Assembly: GCA_963281255.1 (NCBI GenBank)
Contig: OY725493.1
Span: 3,999,857-4,063,856, forward strand
Direction of reading: 5' to 3'
DNA length: 64,000 nucleotides
Source of the DNA: Aphrocallistes beatrix
Taxonomy: Eukaryota > Porifera > Hexactinellida > Sceptrulophora > Aphrocallistidae
Shown: positions 1-11,491 of the stretch, piece after piece
Layout of the letters: the number at the start of each line of letters is the position of its first letter
Position numbering within the stretch: position 1 is the stretch's first letter
Made by a program: the position numbers and the translations under genes
Notes under the pieces: generated by a model
Seen by the model: the letters and a program-made list of their open reading frames with translations, nothing else
Told to the model about the DNA's origin: nothing
The model's database searches: none

Positions 1-118
1 GTTTGAGATAGAGGTTTGAAAATTTCAAGAGTTGTTCCATATTATTTGGCGATGAACGTAGGACCACCATTTTTTCGATATCTTCTAACTTGGTGATTTT
101 ATTCCTGATGTAAAATGT
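1..118. repeat. Family A (TTAA element) internal fragment
   Basis: This stretch matches the internal part of the family A copy at 60828-60928 almost base for base, including the start GTTTGAGATAGAGGTTTGAA. No terminal repeat is present here. The element is cut by the window edge or was truncated earlier. Confidence 0.75.
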
Positions 119-889
119 GACCAGGTTCATGGTCTATTAGTAATATTACACTACTAAACGAAATTAGTCATGTACCATAACCTAGTGCTGAAGGACCTTT
201 TGTTTGAATTTGATATTATTGGTGATTAAATAAACAGCAGAAATCGAGTACTTATTGCATACAGAACAATACCATGTAACATGTTTGGATATACATATAC
301 TACGTATACCATCCCAGTGTAAACAAAATTATGCATGGCTTTATAGCAGGAGCTGTGTTCCACTTGATCTTTGTCATCACGCAGTCCTAACAGACTTTTA
401 TTATAATTATGAAAACCATTCAGATGTAAACAAATTAATAATTAAAGTAAACAAAATAGCTCAAATTTGTCGAATAATATGTAACTTGCATTTGAAACAT
501 TGTACCCAACATTTCCAATGAAAACATGCAATAACCATATTTAGATGGGAGAGGTAGTTGCATAATAATTTTAACCTCAAAACAAAGCAAAACGTGTTAG
601 CGTAGTATGCGGATAGCAAGGATATTGCATAACTCAATGATTAGTGCATTATTGGCTTCATTCACTATAACATGATTTTCCCATAGACTTTGGCTTATAA
701 CAGAAAAATCAGTGTAACTTGTTCAATTTTTGTCCGATTTTGAATCTCTTTAGCTCATTCTTCATATCTCAACGAACTCTATAACGCTAGAACCAAACCT
801 TTACCCAAATCGGATGATAAAGGTTCCGGTCCAAAACTATAGTTGTACCCACATTTCTCCCCTATTTGCTTCCAATTATATAGCTTATA
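119..889. other. No recognised feature
   Basis: AT-rich sequence without a convincing coding frame or a repeat that I can match elsewhere in the window. Confidence 0.4.
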
Positions 890-1380
890 CACTCGAACCT
901 CTCTTATCCGGACCTCCGATATCCGGGCACCTTTCTCAACCGGGCAGCCCTTTCTACATTTAGTCAATATGCATTGTCCTACTTTCAAGTCAATTATTAA
1001 CCACAATTCCAGCAATCATTATCATGTAATATTATTTAATGAACTTTGATAATGAATTTGGAAGATAATTGCGACATCTAATATATTCAGGGGTAAATAC
1101 TGCTTAAAATGTATTAATCAATCGCAATGGAATAGTTTATTTTCCTTTATAGAATATCTATTTTACAATCACCTCTCTTATCCGGAACTCAAATTTTGAT
1201 AACCTCTAAGTTCCGGGCACTAGATATTGTTTAAACTCATCCATTATACAAATTGACAGTTTTAACATTATAAACTGCTATTCAAGTTGATTTCTGAGTT
1301 ACGGGCACCTCTCTTATCGGGACCTCCGATATCCGGGCACCCTCCGGTCCGGCACTGCCCGGATAAGAGAGGTTCGAGTG
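890..1380. mobile_element. pogo/Tigger-like MITE (copy 1)
   Basis: The ends are inverted copies of CACTCGAACCTCTCTTATCC and TA flanks both sides (888-889 and 1381-1382), as expected for Tc1/mariner/pogo elements. The interior is non-coding and repeats the motif CCGATATCCGGGCAC near each end. A second copy lies in opposite orientation at 33812-34317. The family name is inferred from TIR style and TA target. Confidence 0.85.
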
Positions 1381-1511
1381 TATATTCTTCTAGTAGGAAC
1401 AATTTAGTTCGATAGAATCGATTGATTAATTTCCAAGTTACGCTTTCCTAAAGATTGGCTATAGTAACCACAGAAGAATTTATGGCTTCTAAATCGGGCG
1501 AAATTTTACTT

Positions 1512-1733
1512 GATGAAACTTGGATAAGATATTCAGAACCTCCACGCAAGCAACAGATTATGGTATAGGTGGCAAAAAGGAGTGCTCCCCCAGGATTACC
1601 GAGACCAGATCGCTGGCCCCCAAGGTTATGTACACGATTTTTTATGATGCGTATGGTCCAGTGTGCCAAATCTGTGCCCCAAAGGTGCAAACAATTACTG
1701 GCAACTTCTACGCAACAATTGTTCTTGTGGTCT
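1512..1733 (+). pseudogene. Mariner transposase relic, first-D region (5' piece)
   Basis: Translation gives DETWI at 1512, the usual context of the first catalytic Asp in mariner transposases. After one frameshift it reads KVMYTIFYDAYGPV and later QTITGNFYATIVL, the next conserved block. There is an in-frame TAG where the family normally has Trp. The frame stops matching at about 1733, where family A sequence begins. The piece at 6064-6381 carries the following part of the same protein, so I infer one mariner gene split by the two A elements at 1734-6055. Confidence 0.7.
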
Positions 1734-4127
1734 ACCATCTAATCGTACTTGTTGGACGGTATTTATTTTGATTTTTATGAATTGACCCCCTAAAGTTTAG
1801 TCTTACAAAAATCGGAAAGTTTTTCGTGGTTTTGCGGCGCATTCATCAATTATTTTCTAACTTATATGATATTTTTTCAATTTGATGGACCTCAAAATGG
1901 TTTTGGCCCCTTTAAATATTATAAAACAGATGCATTTAGAAAAAGAGGCATATAAAATCCAATCAAAATATCTCTATGAGGGACTTAATTTCTAAATGCT
2001 CGGGAAATGGCCGTTTGATATTAGCTATTGTATATAGAAAAGAATTCTGAACATTTATTTAAAAATTTGTTCAGATCCGACCATTAGTTCGTAAGTTATA
2101 GTATATTATATGTAAAGTTCGGACATCAAACCTCTCTATGGTCCCGAAAGTGCTCGATGCCAATGCATAAAAACTATTCAAGATATATAATCTATTATAA
2201 TCTTAAATGAAAGAATCCTTACTATTAAAACTCGATTAATATTTGTATATATATATATATATACATATCTCTGTTACGAATTGATTGAAGAAACTGCCGG
2301 GCGCAGAAGGTTGATTTTTGGCATGTGGGAGTCTTTTGGCTATGGCTCCAGTAAGTTCTGAGTTCATAGCAAAATGTCCACTCATCATGGAATTATGACG
2401 TCATTGTCACATTTTTAAAAGTTAAGCAACACAGTTATTCGGGCATAACTCAGCCATTATTGGAGATAGAAGGCTGAAATTTTAATAGAATCTGTATACT
2501 AACATACCTCACATATGATGCGACTTTCATCAAAAAATGATGACTCATCACTTTGTTATGACGTCATCATTACGCATCAAAAATTTTAAAATTGACAAAT
2601 TTGGTGATTTTTCGAGTGAAATCGATTTTAATTAACACTAAGATGGACATATTTAGATATGTTATTTCCCTTATAATTAACCAATGTGAACCCAGGCAAC
2701 CGAAGGGAGCCTCCGGCGGACACAAAGTGTCCGCCAGCCGCGCAGCGCAAGCAAGCGAAGCGCGCTTGTATATATGATAATATATACTAGGTTCCTCAAA
2801 CATCTCTCTGTCAAAAAGTAAATATTTCTCGACTTATCATCGATTTTATTGTAATACAAATTATATGGAGAACTTTGAATATATTTGAAAATGGCGAATC
2901 TTTTCATGAAATAAGGTCCCAAAAGTTGCTATTAAACTCAAAAAACAATGCAATAGTCACTAGCAAGGTGTCCAGAAATTTTGAAGCACTCAACATGATT
3001 ATTTTGGAAGTTCAAAGCATTTATCTCCAAATTCGGTCAAAGCCCCCCATTTATGGTCCAAAAACAGATTCCTCCCTATCTGGGGGAAATATATACTCAA
3101 ATTCTTAGCTCTCAATTCCTAATATAATTTTCATGACGGTATATTTCTAATTCTTTAATAATAAGTGTACTACATCGTATGGAATGCTAAGTTTTAAATT
3201 TTTATCACGTGATGACGTAGCATTTTTCGAAAATCCTAACTTTAAAACTAAAGTCGTACACTCTCGCTCTAACTTCCTAATATACTTTTTAGAAGTTCGT
3301 TATTCATTCTAAAAGGATGGATTATACTTTGCAGTGCTAGGAGTATGAATTATATTTCCCAATTGGTCCAAAATATTCGGAGGCTTGGAGCCTCAAGAAA
3401 ATTTGTGAATTTTCACTATGCTTTTGCTATCTTCACCAAAATTTGTCGTAAATATATCTTTTTCATCAGTATAAATGCGATCAAATGACCATGAAAGCTT
3501 TTATTTATCCTAAATAGCTCATTATAAATCGTTCTTGACTTTTAAACTTTGGATACTTATATCTCGGGGCTTTAAAATTTCAAAATTACCCTCTTTAAAA
3601 TAAAAAAAGTCAAATTTGGCTCGAGATAGAAGGCTGAAATTTACAATAGTTGTTCAATATCATTGTACGATAAGCGTAAGACCACTCGATTTTCGATATC
3701 TTAAAAATTTGTGATATTATCGCTGATTTTTCAATGAAAAACGGACTTTTTTCGCTGTTTTTTGGCCATTTTTCGAAAAACCCCCATAAAATTAAAAATT
3801 TTAGTTATTTTAACTTTCTTTTGGTCCTATGCGATAGCAAATTTGATAAACTATAGATGAATACATTTTCGAAGTATTTGATCCAAACGTATGTTAGAAA
3901 AAATATACAGAGTGAAGGAGGCTCTAACATTAGGATGTGATAGCGGTAAACGGAAAAAAACGAATTTGAGACGCTGTAACTCAAAAACTAGAAATGCGAA
4001 CCAAAAACAGTTTGGCATGCCTCAATATTTTGTAATTGCACTACCTGCCCACGCTTAACATCTTATATAGCTCTCTTCTTAATATATGCTGTAAGCCAAA
4101 CCGAAGCATTTTTCGCCGGCGGTATCC
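1734..4127 (+). mobile_element. Family A TTAA-target element, 5'-truncated
   Basis: It aligns along its length with the complete copy at 4132-6055 but lacks about 65 bp of the left end including the TIR. Its right end reads GGCGGTATCC followed by TTAA at 4128-4131. A Helitron-like element occupies 2216-2768; without it the copy would be about 1.84 kb. No open frame is conserved between copies. The TTAA target suggests a non-autonomous piggyBac-like element, but the TIR GGATACCGCCC is not a canonical piggyBac end. Confidence 0.8.
2216..2768 (+). mobile_element. Helitron-like non-autonomous element H1, complete
   Basis: It begins TCCTTACTATTAAAACTCGA, has a (TA)n tract about 35 bp in, and ends in a GC-rich stem-loop region closing with GCGCGCTTG. 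The base before it is A and the base after is T. The uninterrupted family A sequence at 4701-4712 reads through the same site as GGA|TATATATG, so the insertion lies between A and T with no target duplication, which is the rolling-circle Helitron signature. The perfect stem GGCGGACAC/GTGTCCGCC with loop AAA is at 2715-2735. Two TGACGTCA sites (2396-2403, 2559-2566) and an AP-1-like TGACTCA (2541-2547) are present. It encodes nothing. Confidence 0.88.
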
Positions 4128-4131
4128 TTAA

Positions 4132-6055
4132 GGATACCGCCCTCGAAAAACATCGCAAAACATTTAAAAAAATTGTGGAATTTTTTATTGTCAATTCCAT
4201 CGGATTATTGAGTAGTCTACCATCTAATCGTACTTGTTGGACGGTATTTATTTTGATATTCTAGAACTGGGCACCTAAAGCTCAGGCGTACTAAAAATCG
4301 GAAAGTTATTCGTGATTTTGCGGCGCATTCATCAATTATTTTCTAACTTATCTGATATTTTTTCAATTATACGAACCTCAAAATGGTTTTGGCCCCTTTA
4401 AATATTATAAAACAGATGAATTTAGAAAAAGAGGCACCTGAAATCCAATCGAAAATATCTTTATGAGGGACTTCATTTCTAAAATGCTCGGGAAATGGCC
4501 GTTGTGATATTAGCTATTGTGTATAGAAAAAAATTCTGAACATTTTAAAAAAAAGTTTGTTCAGATCGGACCATTAGTTCGTAAGTTATAGTATATTGTA
4601 GGTAAAGTTCGGACATCAAACCACTCTATGGCCCCCAAAGTGCTCGATGTCAATGCTTAAAAACTATTGAAGATATATAATCTATAATAATCTTAAATGA
4701 AAGGATATATATGATAATATATAGGTTCCTCAAACAACTCTTTGTCAAAAAGTAAATATTTCTTGACTGATCATCGTTTTTGTTGTAATACAAATTCTAT
4801 GTGGAACTTTGAATATATTAGAAAATGGTGAATCTTGTCATGAAATAAGTTCCCAAAAGTAGCTATTATACTCAAAAAACAATGCAATAGTCACTAGCAA
4901 TGTATACAGAAACTTTGAAGCACCCAACATGATTATTTTGGAAGTTCAAAGCATTTATCTCCAAATTTCGGTCAAAGCCCCCCCATTTATGGTCCGAAAA
5001 CAGATTCCTCCATATCTCGGGAAATATACACCAAAATTCTTAGCTCTCAATTCCTAATATACTTTTCAAGACGGTATATATCTGATTCTTAAATAATAAA
5101 TGTACTACATGGAATGGAATGCTAAGTTTCAAATTTTTATCACGTGATGACGTAGCATTTTTCGAAAATCCTAACTTGAAAACTAAAAGTCGTAGACTCT
5201 CGCTCTAACTTCCTAATATACTTTTTGGTAGCTCTTTATTCATTCTAAACCGATGAATTATACATTGTACTGCTAGGAATATGATTTACATTCCCTAATT
5301 GGTTCAAAATATTCGGGGTTAGGGTCCTCAAGGTAATTTGTGAATTTTCAGTATAATTTTGCTATTTTCACCAAATCTGTTGGAATCTAATTCATTAGTA
5401 TACACGCGATTAAATGTCCATGGATGCTTTTATTTTTCGTTAATTGCTCATTTTACATCGTTCTTACCATCAAAACTTCAAATCCCTATATCTCGGGACT
5501 TTAAAATTCCAAAATTGACCGTCTTTCAAAAATTTTAACTCAAAATTGCTTTGAGATAGAGGTTTGAAAATTTCAGGAGTTGTTCCATATCATTAGGCGA
5601 TGAGCGTAGGACCACTCAATTTTTGATATTTTATAAATTTGTGATTTTATTGCTGATTTGCAAAGAAAATCGGGCTTTTTTCGCCGTTTTTTGGCCCTTT
5701 TTATTCGGACACCGATAAAATTTACAATTTTTAAAATTTTAACTTTATTTTGGTCCTATGAAGTGGCAAATATGATACACTATCTATGAATAAATTTTCG
5801 AAGCATTTGATCCAAACATGTGCTTTAAAAAATCACAGAGTGTAGGAGGGCTTACCATTAAGATGTGCTAGGGAAAAACGAAAAAAACCGACTTTGAGAC
5901 GCTGTAATTCAAAAACTAGAAATGTGAGCCAAAAACTGTTTGGCATGTCTCAATATTTTTTAATTGCACTACCTGCCCACGCTTAACATCTTATATATCT
6001 CTATTCTTGATATATGCTGTAAGCCAAACCTATGGACTTTTCACGGGCGGTATCC
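4132..6055 (+). mobile_element. Family A TTAA-target element, complete
   Basis: The left end GGATACCGCCC and right end GGGCGGTATCC are inverted repeats, flanked by TTAA at 4128-4131 and 6056-6059. It is 1924 bp and non-coding. The left TTAA is shared with the preceding A copy, so the two lie head to tail with a single four-base spacer. It supplies the empty site for the Helitron at 2216 (junction 4705/4706) and for the B element nested at 50718 (TTAA at 5983-5986). Confidence 0.88.
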
Positions 6056-6063
6056 TTAACTCA

Positions 6064-6381
6064 AAGGAATCAAACTTTTGCACAATAATTCCAGACCACA
6101 CAAATCTAAGGAGGTGAAGGAAACAATGAGGAATTAGAACATCCACCATATAGTCCTGACTTAGCACCCTACGACTTTTGGCTCTTCGATGGGCTCAAAA
6201 GACATCTAGCTGGATCAGTTTTTGAAGAAGATGTACAAATTGAAAGGACAATTCGTCTGTATCTCAGAGACATAGCCCAAGAGGAGTATAAGAAGACTTT
6301 TTTAAAGTGAATTGAACGTTTAAAGCTAGTAAATGAGCAGAAGGGAGACTACTTTGAACATTTAATGTAGTTTTTGATGTT
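6064..6381 (+). pseudogene. Mariner transposase relic, C-terminal piece
   Basis: Translation gives GIKLLHNNSRPHKSKEVKE; the family has HDNARPH here, so the second catalytic Asp is replaced by Asn. After a frameshift near 6130 it reads EHPPYSPDLAPYDFWLF with the third catalytic Asp, then continues to about 6381. There is an in-frame TGA where Trp is usual. It picks up about 25-30 codons after the 5' piece at 1512-1733 leaves off, so it is probably the other half of the same copy. Confidence 0.75.
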
Positions 6382-6439
6382 TAGGTTTCCAAATAATAAA
6401 AATAATTGCAGGGTTACGAACTAATTGAATGCCCTAAGT

Positions 6440-7358
6440 ATATTGGACACATTTGGAGAAATTCTTTGGCTGCGGGTTCCTAGCAACGGCCAGGAATGTG
6501 AAAAAATCCTGGCCGTTGCTATGCACGGACATCCAAAAAAATCTCAAAATATGGTCAATATACTAATATATATCAAATTGCTGGAAATTTAGTGCTGAGC
6601 ACGAATTTAGCATTAAAATGATGATCTTACATGGTTCAAAGAAGTTATTGATCTGGGATTCCGGCGGACACTATCAAATGTGGTTATTTTTGGGTTGTCA
6701 GTCATCAATGACCAGTTTTCACACTTTTGATGGTGAAAAATTTTGATATACCATATTTTGAAGTTAAGTATTGCTTTAAGTTGTCGAATAAGGATATTTG
6801 CATGTTATTTAATATTCCAACGCAGTTAAAACTAATGGGAATTAAGGTACATATATGATTTTTTTCTAAAACCTATTTTCTGAGACTTTTTTTCAGCAAT
6901 TATAAAGGTGATAACTTTTTGTAAATTCAACATAGGGGAGAAAACTGAACGGTTTTTGATAGAGCTCGAAGAGTAGAGCATAAAGAACAGACAGATTTTT
7001 GATATTAGGAATAAATATATAATTATGAAAAAAATAGTGTCAAAATTACTAAAATAAAATTCCTCAGGTGTCTTGGTGTGAATTTTTAACAATTTTCAAA
7101 TTTCAAAAATCTGTCTGTTCATTAGTTAGATCATCGATTTATGAATGAATTTGAAAAGTTTCTAAAGGATTGTAAGCATATTGTGTCCAATTTCTTCCTT
7201 GAAAATGACTAAATTTTTAAAAAAAATTTTTTATTTGTTGCAATATTTCAATTATTGATGCAGTTTTGCAGATAACTCTCTGATTCAAATCTGCACTGAA
7301 AAAATTAAATGAATCGGTTTAAAAAGTCATAAGTTAGCTATTATATGAAAGGCCAACC
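6440..7358. mobile_element. Family B TTAA-target element, left-truncated
   Basis: It matches the B copies at 50718-51893 and 55470-56845 over its right two thirds, including a central hairpin whose arms are GCAACGGCCAGGA. The right end GGCCAACC abuts TTAA at 7359-7362. The sequence just beyond is family A interior (GATTATAATAG), at the place where intact A copies have a TTAA, so this B element inserted into an A element. Confidence 0.75.
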
Positions 7359-7362
7359 TTAA

Positions 7363-7923
7363 GATTATAATAGATTATATATCTTCAATAGTTTTTAATA
7401 AGCATTGACATCGAGCACTTTCGGGGCCATAGAGAGGTTTGATGTCCGAACTTTACCTACAATATACTATAACTTTTACGAACTAATGGTCGGATCTGGA
7501 CAAATTTTTTTTTTAACTGTTCAGAATTCTTTTTCTATACACAATAGGTAATATCACAACGGCCATTTCCCGAGCATTTTAGAAATGAAGTCCCTCATAA
7601 AGATATTTTTGATTGGATTTTAAGTGCCTCCTTTTCTAAATTCATCTGTTTTATAATATTTAAACGGGCCAATACCATTTTGAGGTTCATATAATTGAAA
7701 AAATATCAGATAAGTTAGAAAATAATTGATGAATGCGCCGCAAAACCACGAATAACTTTCCGATTTTTAGTACGACTGAGCTTTAGGTGCTCAGTTCTAG
7801 AATATCAAAATAAATACCTTCTAACAAGTACGATTAGATGGTAGACTACTCAATAATCAGATGGAATTAGCAATAAAAAATTTCATTTTTTATGTCAGGC
7901 GATGTTTTTCGAGGGCGGTATCC
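7363..7923 (-). mobile_element. Family A TTAA element, half copy in reverse orientation
   Basis: It is the reverse complement of the first 560 bp of family A and ends GAGGGCGGTATCC before TTAA at 7924-7927. The other half, which should lie left of the B element at 6440-7358, is missing. Confidence 0.75.
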
Positions 7924-7927
7924 TTAA

Positions 7928-8154
7928 GGAAGAATGACCCCCCTCTAGTCCAGACCTGAACCCAATGGACTTTTCTATTTGGTCAATTTTCAGGAAAAGA
8001 CTTGTTCTAAGCCAAATCAAAATTTGGAGTATTTGAGGAAGTCTTGAGTGGAATTGGTCAATATTCCTCAAGAAACGCCGCGTGTTTCAGTTGAGGCCGC
8101 TCCCAGACGCCTCAAGGCTGTAATCAAAAAGAAGGTTGGGTATATTGAAAGTTG
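7928..8154 (+). pseudogene. Second Tc1/mariner transposase relic, C-terminus
   Basis: The frame gives PPSSPDLNPMDFSIWSI, the D-containing block before the C-terminus of a different mariner/Tc1 subfamily. After frameshifts it continues as VSVEAAPRRLKAVIKKK. The Trp normally before PPSSPDL is a TGA. The relic begins right at the TTAA of the A element, so A probably inserted into it and the upstream part was lost. Confidence 0.7.
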
Positions 8155-9068
8155 AAGGCATTTCTTAAAACAAATAGTATGTAACAAACAATTGTTGTTA
8201 TTAAATAAGTTATTTACAAATCTTATGCAGATTCTGTGAGATTTACTTGTACTATAGAATTGAGGAATTTATTGTCCATTTTCTAAATTAAATATGAATA
8301 GATAGCAATCATTAATATCGATTCATAAACAGGAGTACATGTATCCAGAGGCTTTGCGAGTGCGATACATGTGTTCAAAGCCTCAACCCCATAATTTGTG
8401 CCGCACCCTAAAATTCAGTTAACTAGGATTCGGCAAGTAGCATTATTGTTTCATCATAAAAAGCCTCACAGAAACAGTTTCGCCTCCCAGTCATTTTTTT
8501 GGTCGCTCACTATACTCGGTTTACCCCTGGGGGCACCAATATACAGATCCTTGATTTGTCCCTACATAATACTAGAAATCTATTCTTTAATTTTCAGTCC
8601 ATTTCTGTTATCTTGTGTTTTACTATTCATATATTAAAAAGTTTATATACTCCTTCATTTTCAATATTTTCGTGTGTGTATTAGTCAAAATGATGTATGC
8701 TTTTTATATTTTACAATTTGATTAGATGGATCCATCAATGCGTTCTACCCAGTAGATGAAATTTTTGGGTATAAATTTACAGATAAATTGTTATAGAAAT
8801 ACTATTATTACCCTGAAAATGATGCTAAAGATGAAACTAATGGTTCCAAATTAATCTTATTCGTAACGATTAGAATTTTTAACTGAATAATGAATAATTT
8901 TGGAATTTTCCAAAGAAACTGGGGGAGGGCAATTGCACCCCCCAGGTATCTGCAACTGATTCTACCCAGGAACTTTTCAAATCTCTCGGCTACCCTGTAT
9001 GCTGCCATAATGCTGGTAATACATTCTTAAGATCTATTCTGTATTGTTACGACTTTAGGTTGGTTATG
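8155..9068. other. No recognised feature
   Basis: Only short unconserved frames are seen. The last about 50 bp (TGGTAATACATTCTTAAG) match dispersed repeat S at 42770 and 46970. Confidence 0.4.
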
Positions 9069-9458
9069 CATTGCCTGGACAAAAGTATTCGTATACCCCA
9101 AAATTTAGCATACAAATAGTTATAATACTAAGTTATTTAGCGAGTCTAGGACATCTAATTTGTAAGAGATACGCTTTATTCAATTTCAAATTCGTATTCT
9201 CCATATTCGAATTACTCATTTTATAATCTTTCTACTTGACTAATCTCCCACAAGGAGAATATTGGTGCCACCTCTTATCACCAATACCATCATATACAAT
9301 GGTGATAACTCGTGATTTGTGCCATAGGGTAGCAAATGCCGAAAAACTTATTGTTGAAGGAGAGTAATTAAGTCGAGTGTATAATGATCAAATTTTGTAA
9401 AGATGAACGGGCCTTATTATACCATTGATCATGATTAAAGTTACCCTATTTTTATATA
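9069..9458. mobile_element. Tc1-like MITE, one recognisable end
   Basis: The left end contains GGACAAAAGTATTCG, shared with the Tc1-like MITEs that follow. The interior has an imperfect palindrome around CCATCATATACAATGG that also occurs in the element at 13375-13706. No matching right end is visible before the next element starts. Confidence 0.5.
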
Positions 9459-9460
9459 TA

Positions 9461-9935
9461 CAGTACGCGGACAAAAGTATTTGACCACCACATAAACCTC
9501 TATACAAATAGTATTAAAGTGGATCTGTTCATAACGTAATGTGTACTCAAACTGTTAGAAATACTCTATTTTTGATTTCTATTTCCTAATCTACACATTC
9601 TAATTACTCACAATTGAGATCCTCAACTCAATTACTAACTCCCAAAATTATAAATATCTACCTTTGATACTTGATGCTTCTTGTCCCGAGTCACAGCCAT
9701 TATATGATGGCGATTAGTGACACAAAGTTGCAGAGGTTGATAATTTTCTACATGAGAATTAGTATTTGTATTGAAAGTTTCAAAAATTAGTAATTCGGAT
9801 GTGTAGTTTACGAATCTGAAATCAAAAATAGAATATCTCTTCTGTTTGATCACATATTCCATTTTGAATAGATCCACATTAATACTATTTGTATGGAGGT
9901 TTTCGTGGTGGTCGAATACTTTTGTCCGGGTAGTG
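9461..9935. mobile_element. Tc1-like MITE
   Basis: Imperfect inverted ends contain GGACAAAAGTATTTGACC and GGTCGAATACTTTTGTCC, and TA flanks both sides (9459-9460, 9936-9937). The sub-terminal repeat extends further inward (ATACAAATAGTATTAA/TTAATACTATTTGTAT). 475 bp, non-coding. Confidence 0.85.
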
Positions 9936-9945
9936 TATATATATA

Positions 9946-10775
9946 CTCTAATCGGACAGAAGTATTTGGAATCCTTGCTATTTTCCATCATAATTAGTTA
10001 TAAAGTGGGTCTATTCATGAGTAAAATGCAATCAAACTGTTACAGATATTATAATTTCGATTTCAAATTCATATTCTACATATTCGAATTACTCAGGTTA
10101 GATGCCTTCTATTGATTTATTCATTTCTAAGATTAAGATTAATCAAACTGTGCCAATTTGTGCCACTCCTCGTCATCATGTCTAATGGTAATGAGAGTGA
10201 AAAGTGGCACAAAGTTACATAGATTGATAAAGATTCAACTTATTAATGAATATAGGAATAGAAGGCTTCAAACCTGAGTAATTCGAATGTATAGAATATG
10301 AATTTGAAATCGGAATTACAGTATCAGTTACAGTTTGATTACATATCGCTCCACAAATAGACCCACTTTATAACTAGTTATGATGGAAAATAGTAAGGAT
10401 TTCAAATACTTTTGTCTGGTTAGAGCAGTGGTTCTCAACCGGGGTGCCATTTGCTTCCTCTAGGGGTGCCGCAGGCCTTACCACACTTACATACTGCTTT
10501 ATTTTATTTTCTATTGATACCATTGTCAATGTTGAATTTGATGATTGTCCTCTGACAATCCTCTGGAATAATTTATTACACAATATTCACAATAATTTCC
10601 TAGTTTATTAATTAGTTATTCTATAATAAAGTCGTAATAATTCAAATCAATTTCCACTTTTACTATCATTTGTTCATTGGCCTGCCACTAAGTTAAATTA
10701 AGGGGTGCCGCTGAAAGGTATAAGTTTAGAAAGGGTGCCGCGAGAAGAAAAAGGTTGAGAAACACTGGGTTAGAG
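9946..10775. mobile_element. Tc1-like MITE interrupted by a hAT MITE
   Basis: The left end CTCTAATCGGACAGAAG and right end CTTTTGTCTGGTTAGAG are inverted repeats that stay similar for about 75 bp. TA flanks at 9944-9945 and 10776-10777. A hAT MITE (10426-10767) sits just inside the right tip; without it and its duplicated site this copy would be about 480 bp, the size of its neighbour. Confidence 0.85.
10426..10767. mobile_element. hAT MITE
   Basis: It begins CAGTGGTTCTCAACC and ends GGTTGAGAAACACTG, a typical hAT TIR. It is flanked by the exact 8-bp duplication GGTTAGAG (10418-10425, 10768-10775). 342 bp, non-coding. Confidence 0.92.
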
Positions 10776-10808
10776 TATATATATGTATATATATAAAAAG
10801 GTTTATTA

Positions 10809-11401
10809 ATGTTCGAGCAATTGTGTTGATTTTGAAAATTTCAAAAAGCCTTGTTTTGGGCAAACTACTTGTTAGACTTCGCTATTCTCTACCTAAAGCC
10901 TCGAAAGCCCCCAAATGGGGCTTATGGAATACCAAATCGTCACATGAGCCAAATAACCTGTTGAGGGAGCTTTTTTGCACAATTTTCAAACGCCAAACCT
11001 TTGTGTCAGTCTAAATCAACGATTTTTTTATGCTATCGTGAAACTCCTGATGGGAATCGACGCGGAATTGTCCAGGCTTGATCGAGATTTAAAGTTAAAG
11101 GTCTCCCCTATTTTGGTTGTATTTGAACTGAAAATATCATACCTCACAAACTCTCGATTCTATGCTCATGAGGTAAAAGCCGGGACCATTCTGCGTCGAT
11201 TCCCGTCAATAGAATCACGATGGCAGGAAAAATTACTCAGTTGGATTGACACGGTTTGGGGGGTGAAAAATTTGCAAAATGCTCCCGTTACAAGTTGTTG
11301 CCTAGAGGGGGCCTTTAGGTGACGAGTAGAAAAGTTTAACGAGTACTTGTCAGAACAAAGCTCTTATAAAAACTTCAGAATCAACACAATTGTCCGAACA
11401 T
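10809..11401. mobile_element. Old TIR element directly upstream of RPL19
   Basis: The two ends are about 80-bp imperfect inverted repeats: the left begins ATGTTCGAGCAATTGTGTTG and the right is its diverged complement ending CGAACAT. TA flanks at 10807-10808 and 11402-11403. 593 bp. Diverged partial relatives occur at 39576-39686 and 45338-45445 (left part) and at 41600-42000 (right part). No frame is conserved between copies. Confidence 0.7.
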
Positions 11402-11491
11402 TACCTTTGAAACCTTTGTATCGCTTCATGTCTAAGCTCGATTTTATTTATTTTGTTTGCAAGCGTATTTAGATTGCACTCTCCTAATAGA

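Noticed and set aside
779-1049. Overlapping frames at the edge of the Tigger-like MITE, with the same peptide at 34158-34364.
   Set aside because: Both are translations of the repeated MITE end, not a gene.
2570-2803. Recurrent short reading frames over Helitron 3' ends (also near 34969-35172, 36860-37099, 38182-38394) with similar peptides.
   Set aside because: The similarity follows the conserved DNA stem-loops; frames occur on both strands and in several phases, are often broken, and have no domain.
1512-8154. TGA and TAG at Trp positions in mariner relics, hinting at a reassigned code.
   Set aside because: RPL19 uses TGG for Trp and ends in a normal stop; the relics also carry frameshifts and other lesions, so these are decay mutations.
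10975-11322. A 115-codon frame just upstream of RPL19.
   Set aside because: It lies inside a TIR element, and the diverged copy at 41600-42000 does not preserve it.
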